A stretch of DNA of 16,467 nt, taken from contig JAAZCS010000231.1 in assembly GCA_012513125.1 (NCBI GenBank), positions 1-16,467 of the forward strand. The letters are read 5' to 3'. The translations under genes and the position numbers were made by a program. Of the stretch, positions 7,482-15,101 are shown piece after piece (within the stretch, counting starts at the first letter, position 1; every line of letters starts with the position of its first letter). The notes beneath the pieces are model-generated. The model did no database searches and was not told where the DNA came from. It saw only the letters and a program-made list of their open reading frames with translations. The stretch is from Treponema sp. (GTDB taxonomy: Bacteria; Spirochaetota; Spirochaetia; Treponematales; Treponemataceae).

Positions 7482-9002
7482 ATGATAGGCACATTTTGGT
7501 CATTGGTACCAGCGTTAGTAGCAATTGCTTTGGCGTTGATTACGAAAGAAGTTTATTCTTCTTTGTTTATTGGAATTACTATTGGAGGGTTTTTTTACGC
7601 CATTTCTGCATCAACTGGATTTACATTAAGCGGTGTTATAACTCATATTTTGAACGATGGCATGATTAGTCAACTTTCAGATTCATATAATGTTGGTATT
7701 TTAATTTTTCTTGTCATTCTTGGAATTATGGTTGCCTTGATGAATAAAGCCGGAGGATCGGCTGCTTTTGGTGATTGGGCAAAAAAACATATCAAGTCAA
7801 AAATTGGTGCTCAATGTGCCACAATTTGCCTTGGAATTTTAATTTTTATTGATGATTATTTTAACTGTTTAACTGTTGGCAGTGTTATGAAACCTGTAAC
7901 AGATAAATATCACGTTTCTAAGGAAAAATTAGCTTATTTAATCGATTCTACCGCAGCTCCAATTTGTATTATTGCCCCAATTAGTTCATGGGCTGCAGCC
8001 GTTTCTGGTTTTGTTGCGGAAGGTGAAAATGGAATCGCTTTGTTCTGTAAATCAATAGGTTATAATTACTATGCACTTTTTACAATCGTAATGATTTTTG
8101 TATTAGTCTTTATGAAATTTGAATATGGTCCAATGGCAAAATATGAAAAAGCCGCAGAAATGTTAAAAGATATAGATGTTAAGAAAGATGATTCTGACCA
8201 AAAAGGTTCTGTTCTTGATTTGGTAATTCCTATTGCAGTTTTAATTATTATGTGTGTTCTTGGAATGATTTATAGCGGTGGTTTCTTCACAAAAGATAGC
8301 GAATCTTACTTGAATTTTATTGAGGCTTTTGCTAATTGCGATGCTTCTGTTGGATTGGTAATGGGTTCTCTTGCGGCATTGATTATAACTGTAATAATGT
8401 ATTGCGTAAAAAAATCCTTGAATTTTAAAGATTGTATGGCATGTATTCCTGATGGTTTTAAAGCAATGGTTCCTGCAATTTTGATTTTAACTTTGGCATG
8501 GACACTAAAATCTATGACAGATAGTTTGGGTGCTAAAGAATTTGTAGCTAACGTTGTAAGTGGAAGTGCAGAAAGTTTAATGAATTTCTTGCCGGCAATA
8601 GTTTTTGTTATTGCAATTGGTTTGGCGTTTGCAACAGGAACATCATGGGGAACTTTTGGAATTTTAATTCCTATTTGTATAGCGGTATTCCCAAATGCTA
8701 GTGATCCATTAAGAATCATTTGTATTTCTGCTTGTATGGCTGGTGCGGTTTGTGGAGATCATTGTTCTCCTATTTCTGATACAACTATTATGGCGAGTGC
8801 GGGTGCACAGTGTAATCACGTAAATCATGTTTCTACACAGTTGCCTTATGCAATTACGGTTGCAGTTGTTTCATTTATTTCATTTGTTATAGCAGGATTT
8901 ACAAAATCTTCCATTTTGTCTTTTGTTGTAGGAGTAGTTCTTCTTGTAGGATTCTTATTCTTTATGAAAAAAACACAGGCTAAAAAAGTTATAGCAGCAT
9001 AA
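7482..9002 (+). CDS. nhaC: NhaC-family Na+/H+ antiporter
   Basis: A 506-residue, very hydrophobic inner-membrane protein with about 11-13 predicted membrane segments, of the NhaC type (COG1757). Seen: FIDDYFNCLTVGS (122-134) with paired aspartates, LIDSTAAPICIIAPISSW (153-170), ATGTSWGTFG (384-393) and VCGDHCSPISDTTIM (423-437). These polar motifs inside hydrophobic stretches are the family's transport signatures. It should exchange external H+ for internal Na+, adjusting pH and the sodium gradient. I prefer the ATG at 7482 over the GTG at 7470 because AGG (7468-7470) then lies at usable spacing. Some members carry organic or amino acid substrates instead, so the substrate is less sure than the family. 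It follows the small ORF and ends at its own terminator, between pgk and tpiA. Confidence 0.88.
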   Translation: MIGTFWSLVPALVAIALALITKEVYSSLFIGITIGGFFYAISASTGFTLSGVITHILNDGMISQLSDSYNVGILIFLVILGIMVALMNKAGGSAAFGDWAKKHIKSKIGAQCATICLGILIFIDDYFNCLTVGSVMKPVTDKYHVSKEKLAYLIDSTAAPICIIAPISSWAAAVSGFVAEGENGIALFCKSIGYNYYALFTIVMIFVLVFMKFEYGPMAKYEKAAEMLKDIDVKKDDSDQKGSVLDLVIPIAVLIIMCVLGMIYSGGFFTKDSESYLNFIEAFANCDASVGLVMGSLAALIITVIMYCVKKSLNFKDCMACIPDGFKAMVPAILILTLAWTLKSMTDSLGAKEFVANVVSGSAESLMNFLPAIVFVIAIGLAFATGTSWGTFGILIPICIAVFPNASDPLRIICISACMAGAVCGDHCSPISDTTIMASAGAQCNHVNHVSTQLPYAITVAVVSFISFVIAGFTKSSILSFVVGVVLLVGFLFFMKKTQAKKVIAA

Positions 9003-9035
9003 GTTTTATTGAATAAAACAATCATTTTTATTATT

Positions 9036-9082
9036 ATAATTTGAATCGGTTCTAAAAATATCGATTCAAATTATTTTTTTTT
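9036..9082 (+). terminator. intrinsic terminator after nhaC
   Basis: A perfect 13-bp stem, ATAATTTGAATCG (9036-9048) with CGATTCAAATTAT (9062-9074), and a 13-base loop, running into a T-tract through 9082. It lies 34 bases before the tpiA start, so tpiA must be transcribed by read-through or from a promoter in or before this hairpin. Confidence 0.85.
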
Positions 9083-9116
9083 GAGGAAATTATCTTTTTC
9101 TCATTTAGGAGTCTTT

Positions 9117-9872
9117 ATGGCACGTACAAAATATATAGCAGGTAACTGGAAAATGAACACAAGCAAAGCAGAAGCTGTTGCTCTTGCAAAAGATCTTGTT
9201 GCTCAGTTAAAAGGTAAAACAAATAAATATATGATAGGAGTTCCTTTTGTATATCTAGACGCAGTAAGTCAAGTTGTAAAAGGTTCAAATATTATTCTTG
9301 CGGCTCAAGATGTAGCTGCAACTTCAAATGGTGCTCATACTGGTGAAGTTTCAACAGAAATGTTAAAGGATTTAGGTGTTGAATGTGTAATTATTGGACA
9401 TTCAGAACGCCGTCATGAAATTGGTGAAAGTGATGAACTTATCAATAAAAAGGTACGTCGCGCTTTATCTCAAGGTTTGGATGTTGATCTTTGTATTGGT
9501 GAACTTCTTGCTGAAAGAGAAAGTGGAGATGCAGAAAATGTTTGTGCATTCCAGCTTTCTGCAGACCTTGCTGGTGTTTCAGAAGAACAAATGAAAAAAG
9601 TTACTATTGCTTATGAACCAGTTTGGGCAATTGGAACTGGAAAAACAGCAACTCCAGAAGATGCTGAATCAATTCATAAATTTATCCGTGGTTATATCGC
9701 AAAATTATATAGCAAAAAAGTTGCTGATGAAGTAATTATTCAATATGGTGGATCAATGAAAGCTTCAAATGCTAGCGAACTTCTTTCACAGCCTGATATC
9801 GATGGTGGTTTGATTGGTGGTGCTTCACTTAAAGCTGAAACATTTGTGCCAATTTGCACAGTTGGTTGCTAG
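9117..9872 (+). CDS. tpiA: triosephosphate isomerase
   Basis: A 251-residue cytosolic TIM barrel that interconverts dihydroxyacetone phosphate and glyceraldehyde 3-phosphate. Seen: GNWKMN (9-14) with Asn10 and Lys12, IGHSERR (93-99) with His95, CIGE (127-130), AYEPVWAIGTGKT (165-177) with catalytic Glu167 and loop 6, YGGSMKASN (210-218) and GLIGGASLK (231-239). All catalytic residues are present and the length is typical. The ATG is five bases after AGGAG (9107-9111); the open frame upstream to 9081 lacks a ribosome site and crosses the nhaC terminator tract. tpiA next to secG is a common bacterial arrangement. A terminator follows. Confidence 0.98.
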   Translation: MARTKYIAGNWKMNTSKAEAVALAKDLVAQLKGKTNKYMIGVPFVYLDAVSQVVKGSNIILAAQDVAATSNGAHTGEVSTEMLKDLGVECVIIGHSERRHEIGESDELINKKVRRALSQGLDVDLCIGELLAERESGDAENVCAFQLSADLAGVSEEQMKKVTIAYEPVWAIGTGKTATPEDAESIHKFIRGYIAKLYSKKVADEVIIQYGGSMKASNASELLSQPDIDGGLIGGASLKAETFVPICTVGC

Positions 9873-9893
9873 TTTATAGTTTATGTAAAATAG

Positions 9894-9941
9894 AATAAGC
9901 TATTCTGTCGGAATTATTCGATTGAATAGCTTATTTTTTTT
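9894..9941 (+). terminator. intrinsic terminator after tpiA
   Basis: A perfect 12-bp stem, AATAAGCTATTC (9894-9905) with GAATAGCTTATT (9924-9935), and an 18-base loop, followed by a T-tract to 9941. Its arm sequences recur in the hairpin between ATPase subunits F and E (15102-15136). Confidence 0.88.
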
Positions 9942-9993
9942 AAATATTTTTTGAAGGATAATCTTTTAGCTCTGTATTTTTTAATCCCTTGAA

Positions 9994-10022
9994 TTGACCT
10001 AAAGGTATTATTCCGTTATATT
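9994..10022 (+). promoter_or_regulatory. promoter of secG
   Basis: TTGACC (9994-9999), exactly 17 bases, then TATATT (10017-10022); each hexamer matches consensus at five of six. It is the best-scoring promoter by eye in the window. It lies after the tpiA terminator and about 55 bases before the secG start. Confidence 0.65.
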
Positions 10023-10077
10023 TATATGAAAATTAGATTTTATCCAATTGAGAAGATTGGATTGGAGTTGTAGAAAT

Positions 10078-10422
10078 ATGGGTACTGTTGGTATTATTCT
10101 CTTAGTTGCTTTTATAGTTGTTTGTGTTTTATTGATTTTCTTAGTTATCGTTCAAGATGATGGAGAAAATGGAATGGGCGGTTTATTAGGCGGCCGAGGA
10201 ACAGCAGCTTTCGGATCTCATTCAGCTAGCGTTTTGACTAAAACAACAACAGTTCTTGTTATATTGTTTTTCGCTTTGGCATTTGGATTAGCTCTTGTAA
10301 ATAAAAAACCAAAGCTTGATAAAGATTTAATCCCTACAGCTGCAGAAACTACACAAGATTCTACTTCTAGTGTTACTGCTCCTGCAAATGAATGGTGGAA
10401 TTCAGAAGAAACAGCTGAATAG
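10078..10422 (+). CDS. secG: protein translocase subunit SecG
   Basis: A 114-residue inner-membrane protein of the SecYEG channel that assists SecA-driven protein export. Two membrane segments are visible: residues 3-24 (GIILLVAFIVVCVLLIFLVI region) and about 58-77 (TTTVLVILFFALAFGLALV). They flank the family loop QDDGENGMGGLLGGRGTAAFGS. The C-terminal tail is Thr/Ser/Glu-rich and not conserved. I chose the ATG at 10078, ten bases after GGAG (10064-10067); an in-frame TTG at 10048 would add a charged stretch before the first helix. It follows tpiA, as in many bacteria, but has its own promoter. Confidence 0.93.
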   Translation: MGTVGIILLVAFIVVCVLLIFLVIVQDDGENGMGGLLGGRGTAAFGSHSASVLTKTTTVLVILFFALAFGLALVNKKPKLDKDLIPTAAETTQDSTSSVTAPANEWWNSEETAE

Positions 10423-10427
10423 GCTAC

Positions 10428-10449
10428 ATAATCCGATTTTTCGGATTAT
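10428..10449 (+). terminator. perfect hairpin after secG, weak or partial terminator
   Basis: ATAATCCGA (10428-10436), a TTTT loop, and TCGGATTAT (10441-10449) form a 9-bp stem. There is no immediate T-tract; the next T-run is about ten bases on. It may be a partial terminator, a pause site or a 3'-end stabiliser, and it abuts the candidate ptsN promoter. Confidence 0.5.
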
Positions 10450-10477
10450 TGGATGAGATTTTTCTTGTCCATATCAT
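10449..10477 (+). promoter_or_regulatory. candidate promoter of ptsN and the V-ATPase operon
   Basis: TTGGAT (10449-10454), 17 bases, then TATCAT (10472-10477). The -10 matches at five of six, the -35 at three of six. The start site would be near 10484, giving a very short leader before the ptsN ATG at 10498. Confidence 0.4.
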
Positions 10478-10497
10478 AAATAAAAAGAAGAAAATCA

Positions 10498-10962
10498 ATG
10501 TTAAGTAGTTTTATCACACCTCAATCTATAAAGATTGATTTAGAGAGTACAGAAAAAGAGGAATGCTTTGCTGAATTGTTGGAAGTAATTGTAAAAAAAT
10601 ATCCAATGATTGATAGACGTTGTTCATTGCAAGCATTGATTACTAGAGAAGATAAAAAAAGCACAGCAATTTTTCCTCATATAGCTGTCCCTCATGCTGT
10701 TACTGATTCTGTTAATGGGATGGCTCTTGCTATTGGAATATCAAAACAGGGAATTCCATTTGATTCAGTAGAATCAGAAGGTAAAACAGAAATTGTAAAT
10801 ATAATTTTTGAATTGTTTTTTGAGGAAAAAGAAATGGAAGTTCATCTTCATGCATTACGTGATGTATTAAGAATTGCAAATAATCCGAACTTTATTTCAG
10901 AAGCATTAAAAGCCACAACTTCACAGGAAGTTTATGATTTGATTGTTTCTCTTGAATATTAA
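10498..10962 (+). CDS. ptsN: PTS EIIA component, PtsN-like (nitrogen PTS type)
   Basis: A 154-residue cytosolic EIIA domain of the fructose/mannitol/Ntr type (PF00359). Seen: the N-terminal ITPQSIKIDLES start, LITREDKKST (48-57) and IAVPHAVTD (62-70), whose His66 matches the phosphorylated histidine of IAxPH. The length equals typical PtsN. No EIIB or EIIC domain is attached and no sugar permease is near, so a regulatory role is more likely than sugar transport. In spirochaetes such proteins act with HPr and HPr kinase. The ribosome site is weak (AAGAAG). The gene is 17 bases before the first ATPase gene and probably leads that operon, suggesting a link between PTS state and ion pumping; that link is inference. 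Confidence 0.9.
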   Translation: MLSSFITPQSIKIDLESTEKEECFAELLEVIVKKYPMIDRRCSLQALITREDKKSTAIFPHIAVPHAVTDSVNGMALAIGISKQGIPFDSVESEGKTEIVNIIFELFFEEKEMEVHLHALRDVLRIANNPNFISEALKATTSQEVYDLIVSLEY

Positions 10963-10979
10963 TTCATACAGAGGTATCT

Positions 10980-11297
10980 ATGTTAAACAACGAAGATGAA
11001 ATCAATACAATTGATCATTTGTTACAAGTAGAGAGAAATGCATCGGGATTAATCGATGATGCAAAAAAAGAAGCTGAAAATAGAATTCAAGAAGCAAAAA
11101 ATAAGTATAATGCAGAATTTAAGAAAAAATACGATGCTTTTATTAAAGAAAGTGAGTTGAAATATCAAAAAGATATTGAAGAAATAAACATAAAACACAA
11201 TAACTCAATACAAGATTTTGAAAATCAGTTGAAGGCGGAAGAAATAAATAAAAGCAAATTTAATTCTTATCTAAAGCAAATTATTACGACTAATTAG
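10980..11297 (+). CDS. V-type ATPase peripheral-stalk subunit G/H
   Basis: A 105-residue, highly charged, almost entirely helical protein without membrane segments or cysteines. The N-terminal pattern LLQVERNASGLIDDAKKEAE fits the V/A-ATPase subunit G/H family (Thermus G, Enterococcus NtpF), which pairs with subunit E to form the peripheral stalks holding the head against rotation. Glu/Lys-rich coiled coil runs to about residue 95. The ATG follows AGAGG at good spacing. It is 17 bases after ptsN and 13 before subunit C, clearly in the operon. Sequence alone would only say coiled coil; position makes the call likely. Confidence 0.78.
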   Translation: MLNNEDEINTIDHLLQVERNASGLIDDAKKEAENRIQEAKNKYNAEFKKKYDAFIKESELKYQKDIEEINIKHNNSIQDFENQLKAEEINKSKFNSYLKQIITTN

Positions 11298-11310
11298 TCT
11301 GAGGCAAAAT

Positions 11311-12321
11311 GTGGACAAATCAGGCGCTTATTCATATATCTATGCAAAAACTAGTGGAATTCTAAGTAAGTCTTTTGTAGGACCAAAAGTTGAAAAATTG
11401 TTTGAATTTAAAAAACTTTCCGATTTGTGGACAATTCTTTTTAATAAGCCTGTTCCTCTTTTGCCAGAAGTTCTTTTGGCGGGTGCAATAGAAAAGGAAG
11501 CTTTTAATAATTTTTTAACTCAATACTCAAAAATTTTGAATTTATTTGATAAGCCAGATGAAATCTTAAAAACTCAGTTAGCTATATATGAAGTAGAAAA
11601 TTTAAAGGAAATTTCAGCTGCTTTATGTGCAGAAGAGAAAACCTGTCCTCCATTGATTGATATAGGACCGTTCGCAACAATTCGTAAAGAGTATTGGCCC
11701 GACTTGCAAAAAATTACAGAAAATACAGAATATTCATGGTACAAAGTGGCTCCTTCAATTCATCAGCAGCAGTTAATGGAATATCGTCTTGATGAACAAT
11801 TTATAAGAAAGGTTTGGATGTCTGCACAAAAAGTAAAAGGTGAAGGAAAAAAAGCCTTGATAGAGTTCGTTCGTGAAGATTATTCATTAAGAAATATAAT
11901 TTGGGCATTAAGGTTAAAAGTAAATTATCAATTCACAAAAGAAGAGATAATGAATGAGCTTTTTTACGTTACAGAAAGTGCAAATTTGGAAGATCCAATT
12001 GCAAATGGTGTTCTTCAAATAATTGATAAACAGATAGATGTTTATGAAGATTGGTTTGATTGGAAATATAAATCATACTTAAATCCTCATGTTGATGGTG
12101 AAGTTTGGTGTGTGTCTCCAAGTTGGATAGAAAAAAAAGCAAGGTTGATGATGAATAAAAAAGCAATGACACTTTTTCATCAGTATCCTTTATCAACGGC
12201 ATCTATTTTTGCATGGTCAGAAATTAAGCAGTATGAGCTTACGTCAATTAGAACTGCTGTTGAAAGTATTAGATTAAATATTAATTCAGATGAAGCTATG
12301 AAAACAGTTGCTGTTTTATAG
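11311..12321 (+). CDS. V-type ATPase subunit C (AC39/d type)
   Basis: A 336-residue soluble, mainly helical protein of the vATP-synt_AC39 family. It forms the cap joining the central stalk to the rotating proteolipid ring. Family features seen: the N-terminal YSYIYAKTSGILSKSF, the repeated helical hairpins, and the Trp/Tyr-rich middle (EDWFDWKYKSYL). Length fits the ~320-350 norm. It starts at GTG (11311) with GAGG six bases upstream. An ATG overlaps this start two bases earlier but is out of frame and opens only 18 codons. It lies between G/H and I, whereas Thermus and Enterococcus place C after E. Confidence 0.85.
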   Translation: MDKSGAYSYIYAKTSGILSKSFVGPKVEKLFEFKKLSDLWTILFNKPVPLLPEVLLAGAIEKEAFNNFLTQYSKILNLFDKPDEILKTQLAIYEVENLKEISAALCAEEKTCPPLIDIGPFATIRKEYWPDLQKITENTEYSWYKVAPSIHQQQLMEYRLDEQFIRKVWMSAQKVKGEGKKALIEFVREDYSLRNIIWALRLKVNYQFTKEEIMNELFYVTESANLEDPIANGVLQIIDKQIDVYEDWFDWKYKSYLNPHVDGEVWCVSPSWIEKKARLMMNKKAMTLFHQYPLSTASIFAWSEIKQYELTSIRTAVESIRLNINSDEAMKTVAVL

Positions 12322-12354
12322 ACGACTTTCAGTATTATAAATAAGAGGTAATTA

Positions 12355-14355
12355 ATGGCAAGAACTACAGAGATGCGTTTGATAGAATTGATGGTCTTGA
12401 AGCAGGATATATCTTCTGTTATTGAGTACATTGGCAAAAAAGGTAGCTTTCAATTCCAATCAAAATTCGACGATTCAAATAAAAAAGATATAAAAACTGA
12501 TAGTGATAATCCTCTTCTTGATTTAAATGGAAAATATTATGAACAGCTTTCAAAAGCGGCTGTTTTTTTAGGTGTAGAACTTGATTCACTGGACTTGGAA
12601 AAATGTTCAGCTCCAACTGATGAAGATGTAAAAGAAGCGGGCAATTTCTTAACAACATACAATGATTTATGTTCAAGAATAACTGCTACAGCTGAAAATG
12701 CAACAAAAGTAAATGACGCTTATAAAGAGGCAATGGCTTTTTCTAATTTAAAGGTTTCTTATTCAGAGTTGGATAACTTATCTTTTTTGTCATTAAAAAT
12801 CGGAAAAATCATTCCTTCAAATTTTGATTCATTAAAAGAAGATTTACAAGATAATGCTGTTGTTGTTCCTCTTGGTGAAGATAAATCGCATATTCTAGTT
12901 GCTTCCTCTAAAAAAGGACGCTTTGCATTGGAATCAGTATTAAAAAATTATGATTTTGTTCCAATGGAAATTCCTCAAGAATTTAAGGGTGTTCCTTCAA
13001 ATATATTGGATAGTCTTAGAAAAAATAAATTTGAATCTGATGATAAAGTAAAAGAACTTGAAAAAGAAAAAGAAAATTTTACAGAAACACATAAGGATAT
13101 TTTAAATCGACTTGTTGGTTCGTTTTCTATTGGAATGCAAATTGTTGAAGTTCAGAAAAAACTTGAATCGACAGAACTTGTTTATAAAATTACAGGATGG
13201 ATTCCTTTTTCTGAGTGTAATTCATATATGAACGAATTGGATGAAATGACAGAAGGCAGAATTGCAATGAGGCAGTTTGAACCACAAGAAGTTCCTTCAA
13301 TTATGTCAAAAAAAGAACAAGTTCCTGTAAAACTTACACATGGAAAATTCGTTAAGAGTTTTGAACGAATGATTTTTAGTTATGGTTCCCCAGTTTATGG
13401 AACAATTGATCCAACTCCTATTATAGCAATTTTCTTTACTGTATTATTTGGAATAATGTTCGGAGATTTGGGGCAAGGGCTTGTTTTCCTTTTGGTTGGA
13501 ATTTTGATGGCGGCAAAAGTTATCAAAGTTGGCGGATGGAATAAATTTGCTCCTATTTTTATGGCTATTGGAATTTCAAGTTCGATAATGGGCTTGTTGA
13601 CGGGTGAGTTTTTCTCAAATGAAACATTACTTGAACCTTTTGCTATGTGGGTAACTGGTCTTTTTGGAACACCTCATGCTCCAATTCTAAAACTGATGCC
13701 ATCGTCTGATCCTTCTTCAATTACAGCTATGTTTGGTGTTTTTGGAGTGGCTGTTGGAATTGGATTTATTATTAATACGATTGGTCTTGTAATCAATATT
13801 GTAAACAATATTATTTTGAAAAAATATTCAGAAGCGTTCTTTGGGAAAAATGGATTAGCTGGTGCTTTGTTTTTCTGGTATGTTGTAATCTTAATTTTAA
13901 GAATATTTTTATTCAAACATGCAATTGCAACTTATGATTGGATTGTAATTTGCGTAACATTGTTTTTTGCAGCTTTTGCTGAACCTTTTGAAAGAAAATT
14001 GGAAGGAAAATCGACTTTATTTGAAAATGGAGTTGGTTCTTACATAATTTCCGGCTTTGTTGAACTGATTGAAGTTATTTCAAATTATCTATCAAATTCT
14101 GTAAGTTTCGTCAGAGTTGGTGCTTTTGCATTGTCTCACGCTGTTTTGGATTTTTTAATCTTGACACTAACTGAAATGTGCGGAAGTATAGGTGGTATTT
14201 TTGTATTGATTGCTGGAAATGCAATTATTATTGTTCTTGAAGGTATGATTGTAGCGATTCAGGTTATTCGTCTTCAATATTATGAATTCTTTTCTAAGTT
14301 CTTCCATGAAACTGGCAAGGAGTTCAAACCTTTCAAATTTGAATATGTAAAATAA
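12355..14355 (+). CDS. V-type ATPase membrane subunit I (a)
   Basis: A 666-residue stator subunit that provides the ion half-channels next to the c-ring. Residues 1 to ~345 are cytosolic, with a coiled coil near 222-255 (DKVKELEKEKENFTE). The C-terminal half has about eight membrane segments beginning at TPIIAIFFTVLFGIMFGD, which contains the family motif FGxMFGDxGxG. The motif SFVRVGAFALSHAV carries Arg587, the conserved arginine that faces the proteolipid glutamate, and His595. All key residues are kept and the length is usual. The ATG follows AAGAGG. It is 33 bases after C; a small perfect hairpin lies between it and K. Confidence 0.95.
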   Translation: MARTTEMRLIELMVLKQDISSVIEYIGKKGSFQFQSKFDDSNKKDIKTDSDNPLLDLNGKYYEQLSKAAVFLGVELDSLDLEKCSAPTDEDVKEAGNFLTTYNDLCSRITATAENATKVNDAYKEAMAFSNLKVSYSELDNLSFLSLKIGKIIPSNFDSLKEDLQDNAVVVPLGEDKSHILVASSKKGRFALESVLKNYDFVPMEIPQEFKGVPSNILDSLRKNKFESDDKVKELEKEKENFTETHKDILNRLVGSFSIGMQIVEVQKKLESTELVYKITGWIPFSECNSYMNELDEMTEGRIAMRQFEPQEVPSIMSKKEQVPVKLTHGKFVKSFERMIFSYGSPVYGTIDPTPIIAIFFTVLFGIMFGDLGQGLVFLLVGILMAAKVIKVGGWNKFAPIFMAIGISSSIMGLLTGEFFSNETLLEPFAMWVTGLFGTPHAPILKLMPSSDPSSITAMFGVFGVAVGIGFIINTIGLVINIVNNIILKKYSEAFFGKNGLAGALFFWYVVILILRIFLFKHAIATYDWIVICVTLFFAAFAEPFERKLEGKSTLFENGVGSYIISGFVELIEVISNYLSNSVSFVRVGAFALSHAVLDFLILTLTEMCGSIGGIFVLIAGNAIIIVLEGMIVAIQVIRLQYYEFFSKFFHETGKEFKPFKFEYVK

Positions 14356-14362
14356 TAAAAAA

Positions 14363-14379
14363 CAGAAATAGTATTTCTG
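14363..14379 (+). other. short hairpin upstream of the proteolipid gene
   Basis: CAGAAATA (14363-14370), one base, and TATTTCTG (14372-14379) form a near-perfect palindrome, giving a 7-bp stem with a three-base loop in RNA. It lies in the 53-base gap before subunit K. It lacks a T-tract, so it is more likely an RNA processing or stability element than a terminator. Confidence 0.4.
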
Positions 14380-14408
14380 AAAAGATAAAATAAAAGAGGA
14401 AAAATAAA

Positions 14409-14729
14409 ATGAAAAAACGATTTCTATGTGTATTAGCTATATTGGCATTTTGTTCAATAGCTGCTGTTGCTGCAGAAAGTGCAGATAGTACTACTGCTAC
14501 TGAGGTTTCTGCAAAGTCATCTTCAGGTGTAAAATATTTAGCTGCTGCTTTGGCTGTTGGATTAGCTTGTATTGGTGGTGGAATGGCTGTAGGTAAAATT
14601 GGTGCTGCAGCAATGGGTGCAATGAGTGAAAATGCTGAACTTTCTGGAAAAGCTCTTCCTTTCGTAGGACTTGCAGAAGGTATTTGTCTTTGGGGAATGC
14701 TTGTTGGTGTACTTATCCTGATAATGTAA
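14409..14729 (+). CDS. V-type ATPase proteolipid subunit K (c)
   Basis: A 106-residue membrane protein forming the ion-carrying rotor ring. Residues 1-22 look like a cleavable signal peptide (MKKRFLCVLAILAFCSIAAVAA|E), followed by a Thr/Ser-rich spacer and one helical hairpin. Helix 1 is about 41-66 (AAALAVGLACIGGGMAVGKIG) and helix 2 about 82-106, with the ion-binding Glu90 in PFVGLAEGICLWG. One hairpin makes it F-type-sized, like the Thermus subunit, not the four-helix NtpK of Enterococcus. The position where a glutamine is often found in helix 1 appears to be Val61. The ATG follows AAGAGG. It is 19 bases before F. Confidence 0.93.
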   Translation: MKKRFLCVLAILAFCSIAAVAAESADSTTATEVSAKSSSGVKYLAAALAVGLACIGGGMAVGKIGAAAMGAMSENAELSGKALPFVGLAEGICLWGMLVGVLILIM

Positions 14730-14748
14730 ATTAGGTAAGGAAAAAACG

Positions 14749-15081
14749 TTGAAATTTTTTATCATTGGGCAAAGAGAAATAGTTTTAGCTTTTCGTTTGA
14801 TTGGTGTTGAAGGAATAGTTGCAGATAAAAGAGAAACCGTTCTAGATGCTTTTAATAGAGTGACTGGAAAGGGTGGAGTTGCAAATGTTCCTTCAGAAGA
14901 ACTTCCAAGAGTGTTAATCTTAACGGAAGAAGCTGCAAGTCAGATTGAAGATGAAGAAATTGAGTGGCAAAAAACAGGAAAATTTCCTTTAATAGTTGAA
15001 GTTCCAGGCTTAAATGGACATTTGAAGGGAAAGAAGTCTTTGTCGGATTCAATAAAAGAAGCTATTGGAGTTCAAGTTTAA
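14749..15081 (+). CDS. V-type ATPase central-stalk subunit F
   Basis: A 110-residue soluble protein of the ATP-synt_F family, which binds subunit D in the rotating shaft. Seen: the N-terminal strand-helix FFIIGQREIVLAFRLIGVEG, like the MKIAVIGDxxTVxGFRLAG start of the family; the middle ELPRVLILTEEAA; and the C-terminal FPLIVEVPG with a helical tail. The length is typical. It starts at TTG with AAGG eight bases upstream; no ATG precedes a complete domain. The next gene, E, is 70 bases on behind a hairpin. Confidence 0.9.
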   Translation: MKFFIIGQREIVLAFRLIGVEGIVADKRETVLDAFNRVTGKGGVANVPSEELPRVLILTEEAASQIEDEEIEWQKTGKFPLIVEVPGLNGHLKGKKSLSDSIKEAIGVQV

Positions 15082-15101
15082 TAAATTAGTAATAAATTTT
15101 A

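Noticed and set aside
8306..8719. 137-codon minus-strand open frame inside nhaC
   Set aside because: Antisense of hydrophobic transporter codons; no ribosome site and no recognisable domain.
9035..9040. Perfect TATAAT as a tpiA promoter
   Set aside because: No -35 hexamer at 16-18 bases; it falls in the nhaC terminator arm. It remains possible since tpiA has no other clear promoter.
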